Assembly (NCBI GenBank): GCA_039679375.1
Contig: JBDKVA010000131.1
Span: 1 to 64,000, forward strand
Direction: 5' to 3'
DNA from: JBDKVA01 sp039679375
GTDB lineage: Bacteria; Bacillota; Clostridia; Acetivibrionales; DTU013
DNA: 64,000 nucleotides
Each line of letters begins with the position of its first letter. Positions within the stretch are counted from its first letter, which is position 1. Positions 54,069 through 62,268 of this stretch are shown here, piece by piece. A model generated the notes under the pieces. That model was not told where the DNA came from and ran no database searches. It was given only the letters and a program-made list of their open reading frames with translations. The translations under genes were made by a program, and so were the position numbers.

Positions 54069-55355
54069 ATGTCTGACTTTACAATGTTTGGTAAAGATGA
54101 ACTACAGGAAAAGCTTATTTCTTTAAACGAAAAATATGAAGGTTTTAAAGCTCAAAAACTTAAACTGGACATGACACGAGGAAGGCCATGCAAGGAACAA
54201 CTGGCGTTATCGATGGAAATGCTTGCATTTCCGGGACCTTGTGATGACTGTAAAACAGCAGATGGTACCGATGCGAGAAATTATGGGCTGGTCGACGGTA
54301 TTCCGGAGGCAAAAAGACTTTTCTCAGAGATGCTTAATGTAAGCCCAAAGGAGGTCATCATCGGAGGTAACTCCAGCCTGAGCATGATGTACGACTCCAT
54401 TGCACGCGCAATGATGTTTGGCGTACCAGGCGGCACCGAACCCTGGAGCAAGCTGCCGAAGGTGAAATTCCTTTGCCCAAGTCCTGGTTATGACAGGCAT
54501 TTTGCCATTACGGAGCTATTCGACTTTGAAATGATCGCTATTGATATGAAAAAGGATGGCCCTGATATGGACAGGGTTGAGAAGCTCGTCGCGGAAGATG
54601 CATCTATAAAGGGAATATGGTGCACGCCAATATACAGCAATCCGGAAGGCATAACCTACTCGGATGAGGTTGTCGACCGTATGGCGTCAATGAAAACATC
54701 AGCGCCTGATTTCAGGATATTCTGGGATGAAGCATACGTCGTTCACCATCTTACCGATAAAAAGGATAAACTGAAAAATATCATGGAATCCTGCAAATTA
54801 GCCGGCAATCCCGACCGGGTATTCATTTTTGCGTCTACCTCCAAAATTACCTTCCCGGGAGCAGGTTTAGCCGTGATGGCAGCCAGTGAAAACAATGTAT
54901 CAAGGATCAGAAAGCAGCTGGGCATTAAGACGATTGGCCCCGATAAATTAAACCAGCTCAGACATGTCCATTTCTTAAAGGATATGGCCGGCATAGAAGC
55001 ACAGATGAAAAAACAGGCTTCAATATTAAAGCCTAAGTTTGACATGGTTTTGGATATTCTTGAAAGCCAGCTTTCAGGTAAAAACATTGCTACCTGGAAC
55101 AGGCCGAATGGCGGTTATTTTATCAGCTTTAACACGATGCAGGGCTGTGCGGCAGCCATCGTAAAAATGGCGGCAGATGCTGGTGTTGCCATCACTCCGG
55201 CTGGTGCAACCTACCCATATGGAAAAGATCCACGGGATAGTAATATCCGGATCGCTCCTACGATGCCGCCTGTCAACGAACTGAAAACTGCCATGGAACT
55301 GCTTTGTACGTGTGTGCAGATCGTTTCCATCAATAAACTGCTGTCGAAGCAATAA
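54069..55355 (+). CDS. PLP-dependent aminotransferase (aspartate aminotransferase-like, fold I)
   Basis: The 428-residue enzyme carries TRGRPCKEQLALSMEMLAFP at the N-terminus, typical of the aspartate-aminotransferase subfamily PF12897. The PLP contacts are GGNSSLSMMYDSIARAM, SPGYDRHFAI, TPIYSNPEGITYSDEV, FWDEAYVVHHL, and the Schiff-base lysine is in FIFASTSKITFPGAGLAVMA. Substrate specificity (aspartate or another amino acid) is a family inference. The start at 54069 follows GGAGGG; the frame opens at 54054. purB follows 25 nt later. Confidence 0.9.
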   Translation: MSDFTMFGKDELQEKLISLNEKYEGFKAQKLKLDMTRGRPCKEQLALSMEMLAFPGPCDDCKTADGTDARNYGLVDGIPEAKRLFSEMLNVSPKEVIIGGNSSLSMMYDSIARAMMFGVPGGTEPWSKLPKVKFLCPSPGYDRHFAITELFDFEMIAIDMKKDGPDMDRVEKLVAEDASIKGIWCTPIYSNPEGITYSDEVVDRMASMKTSAPDFRIFWDEAYVVHHLTDKKDKLKNIMESCKLAGNPDRVFIFASTSKITFPGAGLAVMAASENNVSRIRKQLGIKTIGPDKLNQLRHVHFLKDMAGIEAQMKKQASILKPKFDMVLDILESQLSGKNIATWNRPNGGYFISFNTMQGCAAAIVKMAADAGVAITPAGATYPYGKDPRDSNIRIAPTMPPVNELKTAMELLCTCVQIVSINKLLSKQ

Positions 55356-55379
55356 TAAGTATTTTGGAGGTACAGCGCA

Positions 55380-56807
55380 TTGAAAAACACCTATGAAAGT
55401 CCGTTCAATACAAGATATGCAAGCAGCGAAATGCAGGAGTTGTTTTCTCCCGATAAAAAATTTAAAACATGGCGAAGGTTATGGATCGCCCTTGCAGAAG
55501 CTGAAAAAGAACTGGGACTTAACATAACCGAAGAACAGATCCAGGAGATGAAGCAATTCAAGGATGATATCAATTACGACATGGCGGAAAAAAAAGAGAA
55601 GGAAGTACGCCACGACGTCATGGCGCATGTCCATGCATATGGCGAACAGTGTCCTAAAGCCAGGGGGATCATCCATCTGGGTGCCACTTCCTGTTATGTC
55701 GGAGATAATACGGATCTCATCATTATGCATGATGCTCTTGAACTGATCCGGCAAAAACTGGCGGCGGCAATAGAAAAGCTGTCTGAATTCGCAATGGAAT
55801 ACAGGAGCATGCCGACTCTCGGATTTACACATTATCAGCCTGCGCAGCTTGTGACGGTGGGGAAGAGAGCTTCTTTATGGATACAGGATCTTTTGATCGA
55901 TCTGGATGATCTCGAATATGTGCTGTTTTCAATGAAGCTTTTGGGAAGCAAGGGCACTACCGGAACACAGGCAAGCTTTATGAACCTGTTCGATAATGAT
56001 AATGAAAAGGTGAAGAAACTCGATCGACTGATTGCCTCCAAGATGGGCTTTGACAATGTTTACGCTGTTTCCGGCCAGACCTATACACGAAAGCAGGACA
56101 GCAGGGTGCTCAATGTTCTTTCGGGCATTGCACAGAGCGCCAGTAAATTTAGTTATGACATGAGGCTTCTTCAGAGTATGAAGGAGATGGAAGAACCTTT
56201 TGAAAAGAATCAGATTGGCTCATCTGCCATGGCTTATAAGCGTAACCCGATGCGTGCGGAAAGAATCGACTCTCTTGCCCGGTATGTCATCATCGATACG
56301 CTCAATCCGGCTGTTACAGCAGCAACGCAGTGGTTTGAACGGACTCTTGACGATTCGGCCAACAAGCGCATCAGTGTTCCGGAGGCATTTTTGGCTGTTG
56401 ATGCCATATTGAACATTTATATAAATATAGCCACCGGGCTTGTCGTTTATCCTAAGGTCATCGAGAAACATGTACTGGAAGAGCTTCCCTTCATGGCGAC
56501 CGAAAATATTATGATGGAAGCTGTCAAAAGAGGAGGAGACAGGCAGGAGCTTCATGAAAGGATACGTGTCCATTCCATGGAGGCGGGAAAACAGGTCAAG
56601 CTTTATGGTATGAATAACGACCTGGTTGAACGTATTGCAGGTGATCCACTATTTGCACTAAGCGCAGATGAAATACTTGCGGTAATGGAACCTTCCAATT
56701 ATACCGGCCGTGCGCCAGAGCAGGTAATTGAATTTATCGAGGAGCATGTAAAACCCAGACTGTCAAGTATTAAAACAGAAGGCATCCATATAGAACTGAA
56801 GGTATAA
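55380..56807 (+). CDS. purB: Adenylosuccinate lyase
   Basis: This purine enzyme splits SAICAR and adenylosuccinate. The 475-residue protein of the fumarase/aspartase superfamily has HDVMAHVHAYGEQCPKARGI, HLGATSCYVGDNTDLIIM, and the signature GSSAMAYKRNPMRAERIDSL. TTG start at 55380 after TTGGAGG. The sequence is longer than bacterial PurB of about 430 residues and closer to the clade with roughly 475. Nearby aminotransferase and purB may share a transcript. Confidence 0.95.
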   Translation: MKNTYESPFNTRYASSEMQELFSPDKKFKTWRRLWIALAEAEKELGLNITEEQIQEMKQFKDDINYDMAEKKEKEVRHDVMAHVHAYGEQCPKARGIIHLGATSCYVGDNTDLIIMHDALELIRQKLAAAIEKLSEFAMEYRSMPTLGFTHYQPAQLVTVGKRASLWIQDLLIDLDDLEYVLFSMKLLGSKGTTGTQASFMNLFDNDNEKVKKLDRLIASKMGFDNVYAVSGQTYTRKQDSRVLNVLSGIAQSASKFSYDMRLLQSMKEMEEPFEKNQIGSSAMAYKRNPMRAERIDSLARYVIIDTLNPAVTAATQWFERTLDDSANKRISVPEAFLAVDAILNIYINIATGLVVYPKVIEKHVLEELPFMATENIMMEAVKRGGDRQELHERIRVHSMEAGKQVKLYGMNNDLVERIAGDPLFALSADEILAVMEPSNYTGRAPEQVIEFIEEHVKPRLSSIKTEGIHIELKV

Positions 56808-56855
56808 AAATATTTCACATTAAAATGACGTTTGTTTAAGTAACATGTTCTTTCA

Positions 56856-56889
56856 TGCAGCCGAAGCAATTCGATTGGTTTTGGCTGCA
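56856..56889 (+). terminator. Hairpin after purB
   Basis: TGCAGCCGAA (56856–56865) pairs with TTTGGCTGCA (56880–56889) with one G·U pair, followed by GCAATTTTAAATTTT. It separates purB from the gntR cassette. Confidence 0.65.
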
Positions 56890-56925
56890 GCAATTTTAAA
56901 TTTTAAAATATTATTACGAATTATG

Positions 56926-56954
56926 TTGAATTAGTATTACTAATAATATAAAAT
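56926..56954 (+). promoter_or_regulatory. Promoter with palindromic operator before the gntR cassette
   Basis: TTGAAT (56926–56931) and TAAAAT (56949–56954) are 17 nt apart. ATTAGTATTACTAAT (56930–56944) is a perfect 7-bp inverted repeat around one base, overlapping the -35 and filling most of the spacer. A third half site ATTAGTAA follows at 56953–56960. The size and symmetry suit a GntR-family dimer; autoregulation by the adjacent GntR protein is inferred. Confidence 0.65.
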
Positions 56955-57008
56955 TAGTAAGGATGTTATTATGTGCTGCTATGCTTACCTACGCTTGGAG
57001 GGATTATT

Positions 57009-57749
57009 GTGATAAATAAATACAGCAACGTGCCTTTGTATTCTCAGCTAAAGTATCTCATTATCAAAAAGATTGACTCTGGTGAATATAAGGAAGAATC
57101 AAAAATTCCATCCGAGCAGGAGCTTTGTGAACAATATGATATCAGCAGACCTACCGTAAGGCAGGCAATCAGCGAACTGACCAACAACGGCTATTTATAC
57201 AAGGAGAAAGGCAAGGGAACCTTTGTAGCCAAATCAAAATCCAAGGTTGATGTAAAAAATTTCACAGGCTTTACTGATTCTATTCTGGATAGCCAAGATC
57301 CTGGACAACATGACATATTGTCATTACGTGCTATCAAGCAAAGCGATATTCCATGTCTTGAGAACCATTTTAGTTCACAGACATATTCACAGCATAGCGA
57401 ATTTGCTGAAATAAAATTTGTAACAGTAGACAAAAACAGTATATTGTCTCTAAATGTATCGTATATTCCACTTCAATTATTTCCCGAAATAATTGAAGAT
57501 ATCAAAGCAAAAAAACCTTCCTATGATATTTTAAGAGGAAAATATCCACTTTTGCCGGTCAGAACAAAAAGCACACTTGAAGTAGTTTACACGGATCAGT
57601 CCGAAGCCCAATATTTGCAGGTGCAGCCAGGGCATCCTCTTATAAAGGTAGAAAATTTGCTATACTCAAAAAGCGGACAGCCAGTAGAATTCGTCATCGC
57701 CAAATACCGTGCAGACAAGTGCCTGCTGGTATTTGAAAACAGCAAATGA
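57009..57749 (+). CDS. GntR-family regulator, HutC/UTRA type
   Basis: The 246-residue regulator has an N-terminal winged helix (VPLYSQLKYLIIKKIDSGEY; IPSEQELCEQYDISRPTVRQ; YLYKEKGKGTFVAK, residues 6–75) and a C-terminal UTRA effector domain (FAEIKFVTVDKNSILSLNVS; RTKSTLEVVYTDQSEAQYLQ; GHPLIKVENLLYSKSGQPVE). UTRA domains bind small metabolites, often sugar phosphates or acids; the ligand here is unknown. GTG at 57009 follows GGAGGG. It heads the cassette with the CoA-binding and RnfD–RnfC fusion genes and probably controls them. Confidence 0.9.
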   Translation: MINKYSNVPLYSQLKYLIIKKIDSGEYKEESKIPSEQELCEQYDISRPTVRQAISELTNNGYLYKEKGKGTFVAKSKSKVDVKNFTGFTDSILDSQDPGQHDILSLRAIKQSDIPCLENHFSSQTYSQHSEFAEIKFVTVDKNSILSLNVSYIPLQLFPEIIEDIKAKKPSYDILRGKYPLLPVRTKSTLEVVYTDQSEAQYLQVQPGHPLIKVENLLYSKSGQPVEFVIAKYRADKCLLVFENSK

Positions 57750-57800
57750 GGCTGAGGAAAAGCTTTTAAAAGTAAAATGAATTGTGGAGGAGGTTTTTTT

Positions 57801-58229
57801 ATGGTGAAATTAAGTAAGGGATTTTTTTCAGACAATGAGGTTCTCTTCATGGGGTATTCAAGCCGCAATCAAGCATTCAGCAGCTCAGTCTACAAAGCTT
57901 TTTCAGATGCTGGTATAAAAGTTTTCCCAATAAATCCGAAACAAAATGCTCTATATGATGTGAAGGTTTACAGGGAGCTCAATGAACTGCAAAAAGTTCC
58001 ATCTACTGCTTACATACTGCTGAGTAATGAAAATGCAAGGAAGGCTGTTAATCAGTTAAAGGGCAGCGGAGTAAAGAAAATATTGTTTCAGTCCGGAAAA
58101 ACTGCTGATAAGGAAATACTTGACGAATGTGCTGCAGCAGGCATTGAGACTGCTGTCGGCTGTCCGATGATGCTGTTCGGTTCCGGAATCCACAGGCTGC
58201 ACGCATTTTTTACGGGAGTTAGGAGATGA
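57801..58229 (+). CDS. Small CoA-binding-fold (Rossmann) protein
   Basis: This 142-residue protein resembles the CoA_binding_2/YccU family, a stand-alone Rossmann domain: VLFMGYSSRNQAFSSSVYKA, VFPINPKQNALYDVKVYREL, STAYILLSNENARKAVNQL and VGCPMMLFGSGIHRLHAF. The family is related to the nucleotide-binding part of succinyl-CoA synthetase and of Rex, so it may sense CoA thioesters or NAD(H). ATG 57801 follows GGAGGAGG. It overlaps the next gene by 4 nt (ATGA), so stoichiometric translation with the membrane electron carrier is likely. Confidence 0.8.
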   Translation: MVKLSKGFFSDNEVLFMGYSSRNQAFSSSVYKAFSDAGIKVFPINPKQNALYDVKVYRELNELQKVPSTAYILLSNENARKAVNQLKGSGVKKILFQSGKTADKEILDECAAAGIETAVGCPMMLFGSGIHRLHAFFTGVRR

Positions 58230-60079
58230 GAACCTATCCGCTGATAAGGCGTCGCTGGTCAAATGAGCATATCATGGCAGTGCTTTTTACCGTCATAATA
58301 CTATATTTGATACCCCAGTGGCTGGAGAATCCTCTTGAGTTACCATCGTTTCTTGCTATATTGGCTCTGTCGCTGCTGCTTGATACAGTTGCCGGGTTTT
58401 TAAAATATAAACGGCTTGTTTGCTCTGTATCCGCAGCAGTGACTGTGGCAATACTTCAGGTCATTACTCCGGATATACCATTCTGGGGACGGCTTATTGG
58501 CATTGCATCCGCCATTGTTTTGGGTAAACAGCTTTGGGGCGGCACAGGGAAAAATATAATGAACCCTGCGATAGCAGGATATCTGATAATCTGCATCATC
58601 TTTAAAACAGGGTATGCACCAATTGAGCCCTCTATTCTTTTAATACCTGCTTTGATTCTGTCAGTGCCATTTTTATTATTCAGACCATTTGCATCCATCG
58701 GATTAATGTGTGGTATGGCACTTGGTATGCTCACCGGCGACACTTCAGAAGGGTTGGTTGTGCTGGTCAACTGTGTATTCTTTGGATGCCTTGTAATAAC
58801 GGACCCGGTTACTTCGACACCACTAAAACCGGCAGGCCTGATAGGCGGTTTTTTTGCAGGCTTTATGCCGCTGCAGACAGGAAATCCCGCATTATCCTTT
58901 GCATTGTTCATATTGATTTTCAACCTTGTTTCACATTTAATTGATAATTTTTTACATAAACCGAGGAAAAGAACAATTTTTATTCCGCCGTTTATCAAGA
59001 ATATAGTAAAAGAAGTAGATTACAGCAGTCCTGCCTTGGATTTGACCGGCAATCATCCGGCAGATACAGGTGAAGTAACCAGGATAATCAAGGCTGCTGC
59101 TGATACCACTGCTAGAGTTGAAGCCGATGCTGGCGCTGAAGCTGAAACGCTACTGCATGATCTGACACCTGAAATGATTATGGAGAGAATATGGGAAAAT
59201 GATGTCTATGGCTGCGGAGGAGCCGCATTCCCAACAGCTGATAAGATAAAAGCTGTACTTACTTCAAATGATGACAGGAAATATTTCATTATAAATGGCG
59301 TGGAATGTGATCCCGGGTTGATACATGATAAATGGCTGCTGCGAAACCGTGCTGATCAAATTTATAACGGAATTAAAGCTGTATGCAGATGTGTGGGTTT
59401 TTCTGAAGTGATACTTGCTGTCAAAAATGCCGATAATCTTACTTTTCCCAGTGATATTAAACTATTTCAGGTGAAGGATTTTTATCCGGCCGGATTTGAA
59501 AAGATTCTGATTGAAAGCGTTCTGAAAAAGAAACTTCCCGGCAACTCCATACCGTCAAAATCAGGAATACTGGTATTAAATGTTCAAACAATGGTTTCAA
59601 TTTACAAGGCTGTATACCTTGGCAAGAAAGCAACTGATAAATACATTACCGTATCCGATATGAAAGCGGGCAGTGTTAAGACCGTAAAAGTGAAAATAGG
59701 GGACGGTGTATCAAATGTTCTAGAGGCGGTCTACCCTGGAAGACAGCCTGTGTTTACAGGCGGAGGGGTAATGCAGGCGCATATGGCGGAAGAATCCGAT
59801 GTTATTGAAAAGAACACCAATTTTATTGCAATTTCCAATATGCCAAGATACAAGGAGTCCCCATTCTGCAGCAATTGCAATTCTTGTGTGGATAATTGTC
59901 CTCAAGGCCTCCTGGTTCATCGTATTGCTAGCCTTGTTGATGAAAAAAAGTATAATGAATTAAGCAAATTCGAGCCTGATAAATGTATCAACTGTGGTAT
60001 TTGCAGCTACGTATGTCTGGGTGGAAGAAATCTTTCCGCAAGGGTAGGGGAGGCAAAGGCCAGAAAAAACAGCCAATAA
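58226..60079 (+). CDS. RnfD–RnfC-like fusion: membrane flavoprotein-type domain plus NADH/Fe-S domain
   Basis: The 617-residue protein has two parts. Residues 1–245 form an NqrB/RnfD-like membrane domain with about 9 helices, GGTGKNIMNPAIAGYLI near 113 and ITDPVTSTPLKPAG near 191. After an Ala/Glu-rich linker, residues 310–617 resemble RnfC: NDVYGCGGAAFPTADKI near 329 (flavin/NADH site), INGVECDPGLIHDK, an SLBB-like segment, and two Fe4S4 motifs, CSNCNSCVDNCPQG near 548 and CINCGICSYVCLGG near 587. It lacks RnfC's N-terminal barrel-sandwich. The RnfD part is short between NPAI and DPVTS (about 78 residues) and shows no SGAT-type covalent-FMN site. No rnfA, B, E or G is nearby. Role inferred: NAD(H)-linked membrane electron transfer. 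Confidence 0.85.
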   Translation: MRTYPLIRRRWSNEHIMAVLFTVIILYLIPQWLENPLELPSFLAILALSLLLDTVAGFLKYKRLVCSVSAAVTVAILQVITPDIPFWGRLIGIASAIVLGKQLWGGTGKNIMNPAIAGYLIICIIFKTGYAPIEPSILLIPALILSVPFLLFRPFASIGLMCGMALGMLTGDTSEGLVVLVNCVFFGCLVITDPVTSTPLKPAGLIGGFFAGFMPLQTGNPALSFALFILIFNLVSHLIDNFLHKPRKRTIFIPPFIKNIVKEVDYSSPALDLTGNHPADTGEVTRIIKAAADTTARVEADAGAEAETLLHDLTPEMIMERIWENDVYGCGGAAFPTADKIKAVLTSNDDRKYFIINGVECDPGLIHDKWLLRNRADQIYNGIKAVCRCVGFSEVILAVKNADNLTFPSDIKLFQVKDFYPAGFEKILIESVLKKKLPGNSIPSKSGILVLNVQTMVSIYKAVYLGKKATDKYITVSDMKAGSVKTVKVKIGDGVSNVLEAVYPGRQPVFTGGGVMQAHMAEESDVIEKNTNFIAISNMPRYKESPFCSNCNSCVDNCPQGLLVHRIASLVDEKKYNELSKFEPDKCINCGICSYVCLGGRNLSARVGEAKARKNSQ

Positions 60080-60120
60080 ATGTATATAGATGCACCTTTG
60101 ATTTTATTTCTGTAATATTA

Positions 60121-60129
60121 TGTTATAAT
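60121..60129 (+). promoter_or_regulatory. Extended -10 promoter of the NYN-domain gene
   Basis: TGTTATAAT is an exact TGnTATAAT extended -10. A TTGATT lies 20 nt upstream, too far for an optimal -35. The leader is about 50 nt. Confidence 0.6.
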
Positions 60130-60186
60130 AGAATAAAAGTTACGTAATAATTGTTATAGAAATATTATTTACGAAGGAGATAAATA

Positions 60187-60954
60187 ATGGAAAAGGATAA
60201 GAAAATAGCTGTTTTAATTGATGCCGACAATGTATCTGATAAATATATAAAGTATATAATTGATGAGATATCAAATCATGGAATACCAACATATAAAAGG
60301 ATATATGGGGACTGGACCAAACCACAGCTTACTTCCTGGAAGAATGTATTGCTCAGTTATTCTATTACACCTATACAGCAATATAGCTATACCTCAGGTA
60401 AGAATTCAACAGATTCGGCATTGATCATCGATGCCATGGATATTCTTTATTCAGATAATGTGGACGGGTTTTGCATCGTATCAAGCGACAGCGATTTCAC
60501 CAGGCTTGCAGCACGTTTGAGGGAGGCCGGCATGTATGTCATCGGAATGGGCGAAAAAAAGACCCCGACGCCTTTTATTTCCGCGTGTGAAAAGTTTAAA
60601 TATCTTGAGGTCCTGGCTTCGGTGGAATCCAAGCCAACCGAAATTAAAGGTCCCAAGGATGTACAAAAGCAGGAGGAGCAAAAGCTGGAAGACCAGAAGG
60701 TTGGCATGACAAGCATCGATAAAATTGTCAAAGCAATAAAAACGATCATTATAGAGATTTCAGATGAAGACGGGTGGGCGTTTTTAGGCAAATTGGGAAG
60801 CACGCTTAATAAGCGTTTCCCGGATTTTGATACAAGAAATTATGGCTTTAGCAAGCTTACTCCGTTTGTATCGTCACTGAACCAGTTCGAGATCAGATCG
60901 ACAAAGACCAGCAATCCGAGCATAAGTCTCAAATATATCAGGAATAAGGAATGA
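60187..60954 (+). CDS. NYN-domain ribonuclease-like protein with C-terminal OST-HTH/LOTUS domain
   Basis: The 255-residue protein has an N-terminal NYN (PIN-like) domain of the LabA/DUF88 group with acidic residues in AVLIDADNVSDKYIKYI, TDSALIIDAMDIL and CIVSSDSDFTRLAARLREAG. A charged linker (about 155–178) precedes an OST-HTH/LOTUS-like domain (MTSIDKIVKAIKTIIIEISD; WAFLGKLGSTLNKRFPDFDT). NYN domains usually cut RNA and OST-HTH domains bind RNA, so a role in RNA turnover is likely, but the target is unknown. RBS AAGGAGATAAATA. Confidence 0.87.
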   Translation: MEKDKKIAVLIDADNVSDKYIKYIIDEISNHGIPTYKRIYGDWTKPQLTSWKNVLLSYSITPIQQYSYTSGKNSTDSALIIDAMDILYSDNVDGFCIVSSDSDFTRLAARLREAGMYVIGMGEKKTPTPFISACEKFKYLEVLASVESKPTEIKGPKDVQKQEEQKLEDQKVGMTSIDKIVKAIKTIIIEISDEDGWAFLGKLGSTLNKRFPDFDTRNYGFSKLTPFVSSLNQFEIRSTKTSNPSISLKYIRNKE

Positions 60955-61043
60955 CTTGTTGGTGTGCGGTGTCCTAGGCTTTTTAAGTGCTATTATGCAA
61001 TAAGTGTCTTCCAATATCATTTTCTGAAAAAAGGTGAGTGAAT

Positions 61044-61541
61044 ATGAAATATAAAGTTGTAAAAAAACAATACACTACAAGGAATTGCTTTGTATGCGGC
61101 GAAAAAAACAGGTGCGGAGTCAGGGCTAGGTTCTACGAATTGGATAATGGAGAGGTCGCAGGTATTTTCAAGGCGCCTCTTGAGCATTCAGGTTATCCAG
61201 GACGAATGCACGGAGGCGTTCTCTCAGCGATCATTGATGAAGCTATCGGACGCTCCATTTTAATCTCAGAACCTGATGCATTTGCTGTTACAATGGAGCT
61301 ATCCACTCAATTTAAAAAGCCTGTACCGGTATGCAGGGAGTTAAAGGTGATCGGAAGGTTAACCTCTGTGAATGGCAGGGTTTTTGAAGGTACCGGCGAG
61401 ATCCTGCTTGAAAACGGCGAAGTTGCCGTAACCGGTTCGGCGAAATATTTGAAAATACCACTGGAAAAAATCGCAGGAGAGAGTTTTAATGAGGATACGG
61501 TTCTGCACACTCCTGACGGCGTGACGGAAATTGAACTATAA
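61044..61541 (+). CDS. Hotdog-fold thioesterase (PaaI/4HBT-like)
   Basis: The 165-residue protein has NCFVCGEKNRCGVRARFYEL, a Cys-containing N-terminal strand common in PaaI-like proteins, and the hotdog helix YPGRMHGGVLSAIIDEAIGR with the family's HGG motif, followed by VTMELSTQFKKPVPVCRELK. Such enzymes hydrolyse acyl-CoA thioesters; the substrate is unknown. ATG 61044 has AAGGTG 7 nt upstream; a GTG at 61038 is too close. Confidence 0.85.
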   Translation: MKYKVVKKQYTTRNCFVCGEKNRCGVRARFYELDNGEVAGIFKAPLEHSGYPGRMHGGVLSAIIDEAIGRSILISEPDAFAVTMELSTQFKKPVPVCRELKVIGRLTSVNGRVFEGTGEILLENGEVAVTGSAKYLKIPLEKIAGESFNEDTVLHTPDGVTEIEL

Positions 61542-61585
61542 AAATTGTTGTTTTTAATATATAAATCAATTTATGAGGTACTATT

Positions 61586-62065
61586 ATGGACAATACAAAG
61601 ACAAATGCTATGCGTATCGTGGAAAAGGCAGGCATATCATATAAAACATTATCTTATGATCACAGTGACGGCTTGATTGATGGCATTTCAGTCGCGGGGA
61701 AGATGGGAATTCCCGTCGAAAAGGTTTTTAAGACATTAGTTACGCAGGGACATAGCAGGAATTATTTTGTTTTTATCATCCCGGTTGCTGCGGAGCTGGA
61801 TTTGAAGGCAGCCGCCAAGGCGGTCGATGAAAAATCCGTTGAAATGATCAAAGTTGCAGATATCAATAAGGTTACTGGATATATACGCGGCGGATGTTCG
61901 CCAATAGGAATGAAAAAAGATTATGTTACTGTGCTTGACAGCTCCTGTCAGTTCCTGGACATGATCATTTTGAGTGCCGGAAAGATTGGACACCAGATTG
62001 AAATGGCTCCGGATGATTTAATCAAATTGATCCAATGCAAAGTTGAACATATTACAATGCAGTAA
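61586..62065 (+). CDS. ybaK: YbaK/EbsC-type aminoacyl-tRNA deacylase
   Basis: The 159-residue protein matches YbaK, which removes cysteine wrongly attached to tRNA(Pro). It has KTLSYDHSDGLIDGISVAGK, VEKVFKTLVTQGHSRNYFVF (lysine in VFKTLV), ELDLKAAAKAVDEKSVEM and the loop YIRGGCSPIGMKKDYVTVLD (GG-SP-G). No tRNA synthetase domain is present. It has a weak ribosome binding site (ATGAGGTACTATT). Confidence 0.92.
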   Translation: MDNTKTNAMRIVEKAGISYKTLSYDHSDGLIDGISVAGKMGIPVEKVFKTLVTQGHSRNYFVFIIPVAAELDLKAAAKAVDEKSVEMIKVADINKVTGYIRGGCSPIGMKKDYVTVLDSSCQFLDMIILSAGKIGHQIEMAPDDLIKLIQCKVEHITMQ

Positions 62066-62158
62066 ATTAAAACTTATACATAAGCAATTTCATGTTAAGT
62101 ATAAGTCGATAAGATTTTTCACTGAACTTAGGGTAGTACCTCTGGAAAAACTTATATG

Positions 62159-62186
62159 ATTACGCGAAATATAAATTTCGCGTAAT
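62159..62186. terminator. Hairpin after ybaK
   Basis: ATTACGCGAAAT (62159–62170), loop ATAA, ATTTCGCGTAAT (62175–62186). A perfect 12-bp stem without a following T-run. It may terminate transcription or serve as an operator. Confidence 0.5.
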
Positions 62187-62203
62187 TAGAAGGAGAAGAA
62201 TTA

Positions 62204-62232
62204 TTGAAAATGGCAATATTTTAGTATATCAT
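62204..62232 (+). promoter_or_regulatory. Sigma-A promoter of the recombinase gene
   Basis: TTGAAA (62204–62209) and TATCAT (62227–62232) are spaced 17 nt apart, 37 nt before the recombinase ATG. Confidence 0.6.
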
Positions 62233-62268
62233 TTAAATATACTTTATTTTGTTTTGTGAGGTTTACTT

